NCBI RefSeq assembly: GCF_901709675.1
Contig: NC_051097.1
Span: 3,896,539 to 3,960,538, forward strand
DNA: 64,000 nt
Direction of reading: 5' to 3'
Source: Syngnathus acus
Lineage: Eukaryota > Chordata > Actinopteri > Syngnathiformes > Syngnathidae
Below the pieces are notes generated by a model that did not search any database, was not told where the DNA came from, and saw only the letters and a list, made by a program, of their open reading frames with translations. This document shows positions 25,017-38,643 of this stretch, in pieces. The position numbers and the translations under genes are program-made. The first letter of the stretch is position 1. The number at the start of each line of letters is the position of its first letter.

Positions 25017-27740
25017 CGGTCGTGCTGAGAAAACTCCCAGGAATTGACTGTCCTGATTGGAGCACAGGCTGCCCGACCCTGCAACCCCTCCCCTTTATTG
25101 AGCACTTTTTTATTACAAAAAAAAAATTCTAAGGAAACCAGATAAACACTGACAATATCTGTCAGTGAAAGAGGAAGGGACCATGAAAAACTTCATTTTG
25201 CCAACCAGTGTGATTGACGAGTGACATTGGCAGGAAAGAGTGGAAAGAGGCAGAATCTCAATATTCATCTCCTCGATATTAAACATTTATTTGTGCAAAA
25301 ACACATAAATACACACACTCACACACACATTAGTCTTTTTCGGAAGCGCTGCAGGATCACTCAAAGACCCCCGTCAAGTAACATGACGACATCTCACGTC
25401 AGAAGATGGTGGAAGGACGCATGTGTTGGAGGAAAGGACATTTTTGCTTGCATGAGGGGTGAGGGCAACCTTCCACAATGTAGTAACCTTCCTCAGGTGA
25501 TTGGTTGAGAGACTGTGCAGTAGCCTTTGGTGAAAGTATATTGGCAACATTTAAAGAAGCACTCATATTCGTGTCTGAATCGAAGCAATTTAGTGGTGTT
25601 TTTTTTTTTTTGTTCATTTGTTTTTTAGTAAACCACATACATCAAGTGTAGCTGACAACACCAATGTACAGCAAAATATTGGGATGACATGTGCAAGGTA
25701 TGTTTTGTTGTGTTGTTTTTTGTCCTGGCAACATGTGCTTTATTTATTGTGATTTCCGGTCTGGTAAAAAGGCAATAAAACACACTAGAATAATAAGTCA
25801 TGCGGCTTATTAGCATAAAATATGTTTCATTTGGAGAAAAAAAAAAAAAGATAATACTGACTATCGTATGTCTGTCTGTGTTTGTCTGTTTTAATCTGTT
25901 TTTGGTTTTATCAAGTCCAGGAAGGAAGGAAAAAAATAATCTGATGTGCTATCAGGGTGTACAAATGGCGGAATATGTGTTCAAAATATGTTATTAATGA
26001 ATGTCACAATTGTAGGTTTCCTCTTGCATTATTCTTTTTGTAAATCATCGTCATTACACAATTATTGTATATAGTGGCACGTGTCCTAAAGAGTTCAGGG
26101 ATGTTTCCATGCCTAAAGTGAAGTATATAGATAGCAACGGTGAGTTTTGTCTGTTTCATTTTAAACACAGATTTGGATAAATGATCATGATGGTGCAGTA
26201 CAGTACATCAATTGATATTTTATTCCCTCTGAATCAAAATAATTCATTTTATCATAGAATTTTGACATTTACAGATTTTGTGGGAACACTTACTGCTCTA
26301 CTTTTTTTTTTCTTTTTTTGCGGTCTCTCATGGTAAATTGTAAACCACATCATTTTCCTACAGGTTAGAAAGCAAACAGTTCTATTAGCTATTTCCGTTT
26401 TTGGTTTGGTCAAGTCCAGTACATTTTAAGAATAGTGACAAATACTTTGTAGGTAAATACAAATAATATAAAAACAAGAGTGGCAGTAATTTCGTATGTC
26501 AGATTCCATTTTTTTTAGATACCAAAAAAAAAAATCTTTATGGGAGTGGGTTTGTAAGTACATTACAAAAGTCAGAAGAAAATCACTTTTTTTTTTATTT
26601 TGTAGTCTAATGGTCCACTTTCATGTGAATTGAATCTTTTTCTCTCTAGAGTGCATATTTACTCCTAGATTGCTGCTCAACATGGGTGCTAAACACATTC
26701 ATAGGTTACATGCATGTTCAAGTTTGATGTTTTGTAACATTGCATTCACTAACTCAACTGCATTTGCATTGCATGATCACACTTGAATAGCTTTGTTGTC
26801 TTTTGTGGAGTTTTTTTTTCATGTGTGTGCTTGGGGGGTTTGTTTCACATCCCTGTAGACCTGGGCAGATATTAAAAGATGGATTTTTTTTGGTTTCATT
26901 TTACTCCCTGACATCTACCACCAACCTCTGTACATCTGACTCAAGTCATCTTAAAATCGTCACTTCCGGCCATGTCACCATGACAAAAACAACCAGTTTC
27001 CTGGATACTGTGTATCCAACATTGAATCTGATGTAACATACAATGTTAGATTGTTTGTTCACACCCCTCTTGATGGGTGATCAGTAAGAAAATAATGTTT
27101 GATATTAGAAAATTCTTTCATTTTATATGTATTTTATATAAAATGGATACATTACACCCTTGGGATGTAAATTTGTGAAAATGCTGAGCAAACTGAACAT
27201 GCGGTGGTCATCTTATGAATCATGAAAAGGGCCTTCATGAGCACCAGATGGATTTTTAAATCTACAAAACGAGTCTGTTTTGAAATAGTCAGTTCATACA
27301 GGTGTTTTATTGAAATACATTTCAGTGCGCCTTTGTTCATCATCGCCGCTAGCTTTTTGCAACAATGTTTCAGGAGATGTGTTTAATGTCTATCGCCAGT
27401 TGTTTTATATGTTTTCAACAAATGGTGTCACTCGGAGTGTTGGTCCAAAAGGTTTGGTGTCTGTTTCCTCTGAATTTGTGCCACCAATGCCAATTGCTTG
27501 GGAAAAGATTTTTGTTACTTTTGCAACAACCAGTTCCTCAAACTCCATGTTTTTTTTAACATTGTTGTGAGTTTACCTCTTAGCCCCTCCCGATCTCTTC
27601 TAATGTTTCCCTGCTCAGTCTCTCGCTAGATTTTTCTACGGAAAGGGCGTATATTTGTAAATACACGTGTTGGAGCAGCTATAACTAATGAAAACAATCA
27701 TGGAAAAAAAGGTGTAATAAATATTTCTTTGTCATTGTAT
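25017..27740 (+). other. Probable efna5 3' UTR
   Basis: The stretch after the stop is AT-rich, with no coding sequence and no recognisable transposon. The best terminal signal is AATAAA at 27716-27721, followed by a GU-rich stretch (TTGTCATTGTATGGTGTGTG). Long 3' UTRs are known for ephrin-A5. Two Pumilio-type TGTANATA motifs lie at 26066-26073 and 27656-27663. The extent is inferred, and earlier polyadenylation is possible. Confidence 0.6.
27716..27721 (+). promoter_or_regulatory. Candidate efna5 polyadenylation signal
   Basis: Canonical AATAAA with a GT-rich element 10-30 nt downstream. Confidence 0.6.
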
Positions 27741-28062
27741 GGTGTGTGATTTGTGTCATTAATGGTGACTCAAATGTGGGACAGAAATAACAGAGGCTCA
27801 GTCGGAGCCTGTTTGTCTTGCCTGATCACACAGACTGAGTTCAGATGAAGTGGGGGAACAGCTGTTACTTTCGGATCTGAAGGTAATATGCGGATTGAAA
27901 AAACAAAATAAGCTTCGATAAATGTCGAACGAATGTGGAACGGTTCTGTGAGGTTCACCACAAAACGCCTTTTCGCTCCACACTCTGCATAGCTTATGCA
28001 TTTTTAATTCAAATAAATCACCACATTTTTTCCCATGAGTACACTTCAAACACCTGCATGTC

Positions 28063-28128
28063 ATGGATGGATGGATGGATGGATGGATGGATGGATGGAT
28101 GGATGGATGGATGGATGGATGGATGGAT
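28063..28128. repeat. (GGAT)n microsatellite
   Basis: About 16 ATGG/GGAT units. The 'MDGWMDGW' frame is an artefact. Confidence 0.95.
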
Positions 28129-30344
28129 ACATCTCCTAGTACCTCCTTTCAGCTTTTTTTCTCAAGAAGGAAGAAAACTAAGACTCATTGCTAAAATATA
28201 GGTCATTGCTAAAATTGTTTTTGTATATTCAAGTTTGCTCCAAACATGAAAGATCTTATCTTTTAAAAAAAAAAAGAAAGCCCTCGCAACTCTTCCATCT
28301 GTCCTCACATACGTAGACAACATGATAGGAAGGTTACTCTCAATGAAAACGTCAACCGCAACCAAAGGAAAGATGCCTCAATGGTGTCCCCCACCCCCCA
28401 CTCCCCGCTGATATGTCTCGGACAAGACACAGAAGAAAAATAATATGAAGCAGCCTGTTCTGTCTTTGAATGTAATTACACATCATTCCAAGGTCAAGTC
28501 TGTTATTGATCATGTGTCTTCTTGTAAGGCAAAAATTCTATTCCTGCCACTGAAATCAAATTGCAAACAATGCAGTGTGAGTTAGGTACCCATGTTATGC
28601 TATGTGTGTTTATATTATCAACAGTTGTAAAGGCTAACGGGATGTCATGTGGGGGTGAGGGGGTCATGATGGGCAAACTTAACAGACCATAACTGCTGTA
28701 GATGTCTGGCAAGATTTTTAAACCATCAACAAATTTGCAACGGCAGTCATGAGAAACCTTGTCAGCCGTTGTGAAACAGGGTGAATACAACCAAACCTGA
28801 CAGTATATAATTTGGCGTATCGAAATTTGGAGGCGGTTCATAGTGGAACGGGAAGCATGTTTATGCCTATACGCTGGCATCTTTTCAAAATGTTTCATGT
28901 TCTGACAAGTCTCGTGTGGCTCACATTTTTAGGCAATGAGAACGCAATGTGCAGTGAGTATGTAAATTACTGGCTCTTCTGCACGTATTGGTACAATCAG
29001 TGAGTGAGTTGTTGTCAGAAAATTAATAGCAGATACCCGTATGCCACGTTGCATTACAGGTAAACTACTTTCTTATTTGGAGTCCATAAATAATAATTTG
29101 ACAAAAGGGATAAGTTGCTCTTGTACTGCTTTTTATTTTGTGTGGAAAAGATTACAGTTTTACTATAAAGTGAAAACCATCACTGTCATCAAAACACTTA
29201 CAGCAATTTATTAAAGTTTTGTAGTGTCAACGAACTCTAAGTAAGCATCATAAATTATTTATGATCCCAAAATGCAAAAGTATGTAAATTAAAAATCAAA
29301 CCGAAACGTCAGTGACATTTACCTGATGCCAATTATTATTATTTCATTAAAATTAAATGTTTGCTTTGTAATGATCACCATCATTTCAGATTGTTTATTT
29401 ATCTTTACAACTTGTAAGTGGCAGTAATATCATTTAAAGCCTTTCACCCTCAGTCATTAGTTTGGGTACATCCTGTACCTATATTTCATGGTGATTGATG
29501 GCAGTTTGTGGGAATGTCTTGACCTGGACTTCCCACTGATAACCAGTCTCTTGTTATCTGCGTATTTGGTCTGTAGAAGTACATACATCAGACTGACACT
29601 TCCCGTTCGGTATGCTACAAGTACTGAATGGGTGACTCATAATGATTTAAAAAGCTGGATGAGAAAAATTGACTTGACACTGATGCATCACTGCATCTTT
29701 AGGGATCTTCAGATTATGTGATTCTCAGATTTTGATGTAATAAAGTGTCAGAAAGGAAACATTCAATCAGTGTTACCCACGAGGGATATACTTAGTATTT
29801 AACCCGTTCGGCTGCTTGTGTGTTTAAACTCTCCCGATTACAGAGGCTAAACTCAGAAACATGTTCAGAGCTCAGGATTTGCCACTCACTGTGTCTGCTC
29901 TGCTAAAGACTGTAACATATGCAGATTATCTTGGGCATGTAATCCCTTACAACCCATCATTTTCATCTCATCGTGTGGTTCTCCAAGGAGCCATTATTAA
30001 ATAATGACATTGGAAGTGTGCAACTCAGCATTGATTGACCACCTCACTCGGAGTTTTTTTTCTTTGAAAGCAAAGAAAATAGTAAAACCAAAAGGCTGTT
30101 TTCTGTCAGTCCCTTCTTGTGCAGCACACACCCTAGCAGCATTCTACTGCGGGTGCTCCGAGGCTCGTCACTTTCATTAAGTCAGCAGTGATGAAACTTG
30201 CCACCTTGGGAGAATGTCACAGGGAGCAGGAAGTGTGTCTGCCGTTGTTTGGTCTGAGTGTCGATTGACAAAGCAGCTGCGAGGTTCCCTGCCAAACTCC
30301 AATGACATGTAAAATAGAGAATAAGTAAACATGTAAAGCACTTG

Positions 30345-30540
30345 TCAAACAGCATAGTAGATGATCATCTAGCTCACCGTGAGAAGGGTATAGGTTCAAA
30401 TCACAGATGGGTTTTTTTTGTGAGGAGTTTGCATGTTCTCTCTGTATTAATATGAGATTCCCTTTTGGTACTCTGCCTACGTCCCATGGTCCAAAATGAT
30501 ATACCGTACATGTGTGTCAGGTTCATTGAAGGCTAAATGC
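30345..30540 (+). repeat. Degenerate V-SINE
   Basis: It has a B-box-like GGTTCAAATC at 30392-30401, then 'gaggagtttgcatgttctctctg', then a degraded 'ggtactc...cccatggtccaaa', then 'aggttcattgaaggctaaat'. The hAT element at 30556 sits immediately after it. Confidence 0.6.
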
Positions 30541-30555
30541 TAATAGGTCTTAATG

Positions 30556-30887
30556 CACATGTGTCAAAGTCAAGGCCCGGGGGCCAGATACGGCCTGCCA
30601 CATCATTTTATGTGGCCCGCGAAGACAAATTGTGCATCAAATTCGTGTGTCATTACTAGAATTGCAAATTGTGTTCACTTTTAATAATATCTTTTTTTTT
30701 TTTTTATATTTGACCAGTTTTTACTCGTCTGATTTGAAAACGGCTTATTTGTCACTTTGTTTTGTAGCTTTTACTGTATATAATATGAGGTGCTCATACA
30801 TTTATTTGAGTTGACAGTCATAATGGCCCACCGAAAGAAGCTATGACTAAAATGCGGCCCGTGAAAAAAATGAGTTTGACACCCCTG
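30556..30887 (-). mobile_element. hAT-type miniature inverted-repeat element (copy 2)
   Basis: 332 bp, inverted relative to the other copies. The right end is TTTGACACCCCTG and the left end is CACATGTGTCAAAG. A perfect 8-bp target duplication TCTTAATG lies at 30548-30555 and 30888-30895, diagnostic of hAT-superfamily transposition. Non-autonomous. Confidence 0.95.
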
Positions 30888-32514
30888 TCTTAATGAAAGT
30901 GAGAGTAATGCCACCTTTTCTTCTAAGTCATCTGAGATGTATCTTAACTCTAATGTTGAACCTGTTTTTCAAATGCAAATGAGTTGATAGATTTGTAAGG
31001 TTACGAGACTGTGCCATTATTGACACCTTCACAAATTTAGGAGGATACCAACTTGGTTGGGATGACCACCTGTAGAGACAACACCATATGGATGCCTGGA
31101 CCTGGATTTGACACCTGTGCTTGGAAAATGATATTGCTCTTATTGGGAATGTTACAGATTTTTGTGTTGAGTAAAGATTTTGGACTGTGTTAAATACAAA
31201 AAAAAAAGAGACCAGTCTAATAATGTCATTATGGGATGGACAGTATGGATCGGGTGCTGTTGATTTCCATTTGGGACTTATTGTGGGGAGTATTAAAAAT
31301 GTCCTTTGCAGGATATCTGCTTTTCAGTACACATACAATGCGAAAATTGTCCATCCAAAAAGAATTTAATTAAGCAAAAGAGTTCAAGTTAAATAAGATT
31401 CAATGTATTGACTGTCGCTATAGGATAAAAATGTGATACAAGACTGTACTGGAAAGTACCCAACATATTTTACTGACTGGTGTGCTACCAGTTTGACATT
31501 CTTTAATTTATAATCCTTCATTTAACTTGATTAATTTCCTGTCAAGTCAGTCCTAAAGAATGACTCCTGTGGCTTGTGTTAATTTGATCTCACAAGGGGA
31601 GCCTCCTGTAAAATATCCACTTCAACTCTCAATGCTTCCACTGGCGTTTTTTTTTTTTTTCTTCTTCTCCTGTCTACTTCAATTTAGCTGAATGCTTAAA
31701 CAGAAGGAATTTAGCTGTGGCCTTTGCTAAACAAACCATTTTGGGGAAGAATAAGAGATAATATCAGTAGCCAAACAATTGTACTGCCTTCTCTGGTAGC
31801 AGTGATCTTTCACCTTGTGGCAATGCAGACAGAAAACTTGAGGAGAAAGCCATTTTTGTTTTTTAAATGAACATGAAAAATGACATTGGCTGTCATCAGT
31901 GGACTGCCTGTATTACTAAGCTACCCCGTATTCCATAATGGAGACCACACAATGGCATGGTCGACCACTTCTGTGCCCCGCTGTTAAAATGAAGCCCCAT
32001 TCAGTTTTATGTAGGCCATGTGCAATTCTACTCAACACTAAATATAAAGACTGAGTGAAAGAGAACCCATTAAATCATGACGCTGTCCTCTTGCTGCCGA
32101 TGGCTCGAAGCTGGATGAGATCAGTAAAAAGAGAAAAGGCACAGAGGCAGCAACACTCCGAGATTGTATTGAGACCAGTGAAATTGTTGAAATCCTTTAC
32201 TGTGAATACAAAAATACAAAACATATTGCTAAAAAATAAAATAATAAATAAAATGTGCACTGCATAGTGAACATTTACCGCTATTGAATGAAAACATCTT
32301 TTTCATCTTCTGCTTATTTACTCCTTTTATGTCGTATGCTTTTGTTTTATCAGGTGTCTCCATGAATCTTTTGACAACATGTTACAGTAACATAACAACA
32401 ACATTAAAACAAAACACGGGGGATTCGGGGGAAGAGCAGACAGCGCAGAGGCAGGTTTTCTTCCTACCCAGGAGGCCCCCTTGCACGCAAAAACACACAC
32501 ATTGTTACTGTATG

Positions 32515-32540
32515 CACACACACACACACACACACACACA
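32515..32540. repeat. (CA)n microsatellite
   Basis: Pure CA run. Confidence 0.9.
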
Positions 32541-34785
32541 TGCTTGTAACCTCATGAGAAATCGGTGACAGGGCCGCGCAACGCTGTTTAACATGCACAA
32601 GCAAATACACAACCTGTCACAGGAGGAACAATCTCTGCCCCAGTAGAATTAGTACAAAATAAAACAAAGTGAGTGACAGAACACAGACATGCAGGTAAAT
32701 GCAATGTTGGAGCCTCGTTAATTTCTTATATTGATTGTATTAATATCATTATTATTTGTGGTCTGGCCTATGGATTATTTCAGTTCTATATGTGAAGCCA
32801 GATAGGGCCAGTGCCAGTCAGGTCTCCTCCTCCTTTGCAGCCACCTCCTACCTATAATGAGGGAGTTAGGACAGGTGGGCTTGCTTTTTGGCTTTTCTTG
32901 GTTTTGAAGGAGGAGTAGTGATACAGTTTTTTCAACCACTAAGATCACTAAAATCATGACTAGATCATGTTTTATTGTTTTATTTCTCTTGTATGAAAGC
33001 CAACCTGAATATTTAAGTTTAATGTATATAAATGCTTTTTTTTTTATTTAAGCACTATCTCCGCAATGGCTTTTGGTTTAGTGGGTTTAAGACTTCCTCC
33101 TTACAAGCTACTCTTTTATTTTTGTGGTGACAATTCTTGGAATACCAGAGTAGCCATAACATGCAACAATTTGTACTGTCGTTCTCCCTTTCAGTTAGAG
33201 TGCCATTGATAGGTGAGGCCGAGCTTCTATCTTTCACCCTTCAGGTGAAATGTAATTTACTTTGAAGCCACTCTGCTTAAGGCAAGACTAAATTGCCTGC
33301 CTTAAAAGTTTCCCACACATATGTTTACGACATCGGAATTGTACTTTACTTTAATATGGGGTTTTTAAAATGTCGTCAGTCAATGTTAAGAGCTTTTTAT
33401 TCTGATTACAGGTGGTCTTTGGTGTTATTTATAACACTAATGAGCCCTCAGACCCAGCAGGGGTGGCCTTATATTGAACGTCTTGCAAGCAAAGGTAAGA
33501 CACTTTATTAATGTACTACTGTGTGAAGAAGCTGCAGCAAGTGGCGAGTTTTTGCATTGCTGTACTCGCAAAATGTAAGAGATATCCGTTTCTTGGTGAA
33601 AGATTCAGGACATAGGTGGAATTCAATTGAACTTAATTTGACCTGTTTGAACATGAGTTGATAGTAAACTTATTTTTTTTCAGAGATTTCATGCAACATC
33701 CAAAATGTTGGTAAGATCATGACAAAAGATGATAAACTTCAAAGCTGTAAATCAGATCCAATGCCAAAAAAATAAAATGTCTTATCAGGATATCTTATGA
33801 GACGTTTGATTGTTTGATTATTTCACTATTCAGCATTTTGCTTCTTTTTAAAGTTATTTAATAATGTTGAAAGGTGATACACATAAAGTCAATTTGCCTT
33901 CAGCAAGCCACATGGCTACTCTTGTATCATAAATAATTGAAATGTGAGAACCTTAGTTTTATTTTAGATTGTGTTCCATTTTGTCGTACAACGGGTAAAT
34001 TAGAGGAAGGAATATGACGATGGAGCAAAATATTTTAATTTCAAATGATGGAGTAAAATGAGACAAGCTAATTTCATTTATTGAGGGTTAATTTAATAAT
34101 TTTATATGAGTTCACTGGGCCCTTCAATGAGTAATGTTTTTTTAGGGCATTACAGCGACTTCCTCTTACTTTATACCTGTTTTTCATCCTTCAATTTTTG
34201 ACAACCTGCTCAACACCTTTTTCTGCATTCTGTCTTTTACATTCCTGAAGTAACCAGTAACCTTAACCAGTAATTTGAGAGACCCTCTTCCTGCTCCTCT
34301 GTGTTAGACATTCCCCACTTTTTATAAGCCTTTGCTTTGTTCATTAGCTTGAATGTTTTTATTGCCAGGCCAATGAAGTTAACTTTACAGTGAGGTGACA
34401 CCTGGGTCTGTTTCTCATGCTACGGTTCTGTGCGGTGCACTGACCTGCTGAGAATCAGGTTTATTTGCACTTCTGTGTGGACACATTTACAAGGTTTGTT
34501 AATTAGATTAACACACACTGCAGTGGAAGAAGACAAGTAAAACGTTTTTTTTAGAAAAGTGGTACTTTAGTGATGTTATGGCCTGCTGAATTTGTTTATT
34601 CTAATTTATCAATGTCTGTAGTAACTTTTAAAGTTTTTCCTTATGTTGTCTCATGCCCCACTTGTTTTTTAATATGGGGATTTTAGAGATGAGTTCATGA
34701 CATTGCAATGTTTACGCTGCAAAACATGGAGGGTTAATGTGCAAATAGCTAAATTGTGCTCTTTGTGATTTAGGCACATACCGAC

Positions 34786-34789
<4 letters not shown>

Positions 34790-34830
<41 letters not shown>
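34790..34830. repeat. (CA)n microsatellite
   Basis: Pure CA run of about 20 units. Confidence 0.95.
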
Positions 34831-34834
<4 letters not shown>

Positions 34835-35747
34835 ACTGCGATAAATCTGCATGGCCATTAGGCAGCCTCAATTCACATGTTCTTGTTGTTTAGACCTTTA
34901 CAACACTACTTTGTCATTTGTGAGCTGATCCTTCTCAACCCACAATCAGGGTCATCAGCAGGGCACATTTTTAACCAAATCCCAAAGGAATGAGTAGAAA
35001 GGATTTATTATTATTTATGTATCTATAAATTTTAATTCCTTTCAAACCTGAAGATCTGACCACATTTTCAAAAGTCAGTGGGAAATCTACCACCAAGCAC
35101 ACAACACTTTGTGACTAAAATTATGCAAAACACTTGTGAGAGTGAATAAGCTAAATTGGACATATTTAGTTATTATTTGTTGTTGTTTTTTTTAGTCTCA
35201 TGGCACAAAGAATCTAATTTGAATTGTGATCCTAATTTTGTCTGCCACGATTAAATTATGATTAAATCAATGATTACATTTTATTACATTCTGCTGCACA
35301 CCTAATCAGGAACTTTCTCAACCAGTAGTCAGCCAACCACTATGGGGCCAACCTATGGTTCATTAAGCTGCCTAAATAACAAGCATCATGCACCCTAAAA
35401 CGAGACTCCAGCAAAAATTGGGAGATGAAGCGCATCATGGTCAGCTGTGAGTGCCTCGTTTTTATTCAGAGCAAGAGACGTTATTCAAGAAGTCACACGT
35501 TAACAGTGCGGCACAGTTAAGTCTGCAGGGTAAGAAATCTGTTGAACCATCTAAAAAAATCAGCAGAAAAATGGTCAAGACACAGGACAATAAAGACCCT
35601 TCTCTTGGGAAATCTCAACTGTCGAGTTATTTACAAATACGACTCGCCTATGGTCAAGTGGAACAACAAAGTCATCCCCGTCCTTGAGAATTTCTATATT
35701 GATGGGGATTTTCAAATACAAAGTTGTTGCTTGAAGTCAAATGTTAT

Positions 35748-35830
35748 TACCGTAATTTCCGGACTATAAGCCGCTACTTTTTGCACAAAAACCCAGCGGC
35801 TTATAGTCCGTAGCGGTGTATCAATGGATT
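35748..35830 (+). mobile_element. Partial CCGTAATTTCCGG-type element with a hairpin
   Basis: It starts TA-CCGTAATTTCCGGACTATA, like the termini of the 412-bp elements. It then forms a perfect 15-bp stem: GGACTATAAGCCGCT at 35761-35775 against AGCGGCTTATAGTCC at 35795-35809. No matching right terminus was found, so it is either truncated or a related longer family whose end has decayed. Confidence 0.65.
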
Positions 35831-37482
35831 TTTTGTGACTTTGATGATGTCTAATACACTGAGACACTCATTAGTAACCTCTGTTGTACGGCACAGGACC
35901 GGACACAGATAGATAAACAGATAGACAATACTAAAATCGATAACAGGAGATAGCTTAATAATAAATAGATCAAATAATAAATAAATGGATCAATAAATAA
36001 AGATTAATAATGAATGGATCAAATAAATAAACAATAAACAGTGTCACGACTTTAACCACGTTTGCTTATCAATAGGAGCAATCTATCCAATCTGTGGATG
36101 TTGTGTGGATACTAAAACAAAATACCCCATAAGGCCAAAGTTAGGCTTGGCGTATTACATATGAGACCTTTACCTTTATAATACAACATACCGGTATTCC
36201 CTCTAACCACCAAGCTGACAGCTGAGCGAGTCAGAGTTTGTATTTACAATGAGTTGGTTCATGAGTTGTATTGCTCATTCCAGATTCACATGTCATGCAT
36301 TTCGGTCTGTTTATACAGCCCAGTGAGGCGTAATGGTCCATGCTTGAAATGTTATAGCCGTTTGTCTCTCTTGTGTCTTTTGGAGAAGGGATGGAATTGA
36401 CTCAGATACTTGTGAAAGTTTATAGATCATAATACAGAGCTAAGTCACTCATGTGAAATTACTGCGCTTTCCCTTCATAAAAAATACTCAAAGCAGAAAA
36501 TTGTTCCACAGTGTGCGAATCATAATTCACAGTTGTCGTGAGACTGGAGAATACATTCTTGAAGTAAAGTAAGAATACCTATAGAATGCTAGCATACGAG
36601 TAGTGAGTGTTTGCATCGGTTCATGGGTATTTCCATGTCTACTTTGCCAAGTAAAAATAAACGTTTTGGCCAGTACAATGATTGTTTTTCTTTTGAGTCC
36701 CGAGAAGCAAGGTTTTCCGGTCTGCTCTTTCCATACTGTTCAGTCAAATTACTGATTACAAATCCAAATTCCGACAGGAAAGAAAAAGGGAATATTTGTC
36801 CTGGATTACGGTGTGTCAAGAAGAAAATTAATCATGTGCTCAAATAATATTGTACGTCAAACTCCTGCAGTCATGAGTAGGTCTGTTTCTGCGGAGGAGA
36901 CAAGCGAGGTGTGTGTAAACGCACGAAGAAAGGCGTCAACGCTCAAGCAGCGAATTAGTGTATAGACAGGGTCAAAGGCCAATCACTTTCAAAACGAAGC
37001 ACATTCCCTGCTGAACAGTCTCATCCCCCAACTCTAAACTCAAGTTTACCTGGGGTCAAAAGAGGATGAATAAATGAGACTATTTTCTGTCAACACATGA
37101 CTAAAGGCTTGCGCACATATTTTCTCATGGCATAAAATCACATTCATTTCCTCAACAAGAAAACTTAACAGGCATCTAGTGAAGCTTTTATGAGTGTTAT
37201 GACCCTCTTTTTGTACATCTTGAGATTATCTCTCTGGACTCTGTTGTGTTTCTGCTACATGGTATGAATTTACTAATTTTGATTTCCTGTCCAATCTTTG
37301 AGTTCTTCCTCCCCATCTAGTTAGGCGTACACTCTAACCCACATAGAACTATTTAGGTAAATGACAGGAAGTCTAAGTAAAGCCTGCTTTAACCACATGT
37401 ATGTTCAGTAAAAAAAAAAAAAAAATGCAGTGTGCCCTGTCTGTGGCCAGCAGCGATATGATTTTGGCAGCATGGCGATTGC

Positions 37483-38125
37483 CATTCATCCATTTTCTTC
37501 CGTTTATCCAGAATCTGCATCATGTTAAGCAGGGAAGCCCTACTTTGTCCACCTTGTCCAAGGGAATCCCAAGGCCTGACCAGGCCAGCCGGGAGAATCT
37601 ATCGTGTGCTCGGGCATCCCCTGGGCTTCCTCCTGATGGGATGTGGACGGAATACTTTACTATGGAGGTGTCCGATAGCATCCTAAACAGATGCCATCGC
37701 ATCTGGCTTCTTTCAACGTGGAGGAGCAGCAGCTCGACTCTGAGTCACTCTCGGATGACTGAGCTTCTCACTTTTTCTCGACGGGACAACCTGGACATCT
37801 TGCCGAGAAAACCCATTTTGGCAGCCCGTATCCAGGATCTTGTACTTTTGGACACGGCACACAGCTAGCTCGTGTCTTGCCAGAGAGTTGACATTCCACA
37901 TTTCTAAAGCCACCTTTGGTAGGTGGTGATCAGAACGCCAAGGTCCTGTCTTTGGCCGCCGCCCAGCTCAGATTGCACTGAACTCTTATGACCCCTCTCA
38001 CAGGTGGTGAACCCATGAGAAGAGGTCCGTATGTTGCCCTTTCAGGGTGAGCCCGGCCGAGTCCCATGGGTGCAGGCAGGGCCAAGCCCCACTTCAAGGC
38101 CTAGCTCCAAAGGGGGGCTACGGGA
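37483..38125 (-). pseudogene. Internally deleted fish LINE (non-LTR retrotransposon) remnant
   Basis: On the minus strand, the 5' part reads ALEMWNVNSLARHEL, matching the endonuclease start (ALGTWNVTSL-like) of a common fish LINE. It then passes within a few residues into sequence typical of the end of the reverse transcriptase ORF. Further on, RFSRLAWSGLGIPLDK corresponds to the known 'RLAWERLGIPPEE'-like C-terminus. The middle of the element is therefore missing. The 3' end carries the 'cggaagaaaatggatgaatgg' tail (plus strand 37483-37505 region). Frameshifts and stops make it inactive. The LINE clade was not settled. Confidence 0.75.
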
Positions 38126-38137
38126 AGCATAACAAAA

Positions 38138-38178
38138 GTTATATATGTATGTATATGTATATACATATACATACATAC
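38138..38178. repeat. AT-rich palindrome
   Basis: TATGTATGTATATGTATA is followed directly by its complement TATACATATACATACATA, a near-perfect inverted repeat with no loop. It lies just outside the 5' end of the LINE remnant. Confidence 0.85.
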
Positions 38179-38313
38179 AAAAGTTGATGCACACATGACA
38201 TCTAACTGTATAACAGCAAAATAGGATGGAAGAATTCCATGACCCATTAGGCTACAGTCCATCCTGTCTTTGACTTATCTACATTTGGAACCTGGTCATT
38301 TATATACTTAGAG

Positions 38314-38643
38314 CAGGGGTGTCAAACTCATTTTTTCGCGGGCCACATTGTAGTCATAGCTTCTTTCGGAGGGCCATTATGACTGTCAACCCAAATAAAT
38401 GGATGAGCACCTCATATTATATACAGTAAAAGCTACAAAACAAACTGACAAATAACTAGTTTTCAAATCAGACGAGTAAAAATTGGTCAAATATATATAT
38501 AAAAAAAGATATTATTAAAAGCGAAGACAATTTGCAATTCTAGTAATGACACACAAATTTGATGCACAATTTGTCTTCGCGGGCCACATAAAATGATGTG
38601 GTGGGCCGTATCTGGCCCCCGCGCCTTGAGTTTGACACATGTG
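38314..38643 (+). mobile_element. hAT-type miniature inverted-repeat element (copy 3)
   Basis: 330 bp, with ends CAGGGGTGTCAAACTC and GAGTTTGACACATGTG. A perfect 8-bp target duplication ACTTAGAG lies at 38306-38313 and 38644-38651. Confidence 0.95.

Noticed and set aside
36611-36847. 78-residue frame in the desert
   Set aside because: No recognisable family and no supporting signals.
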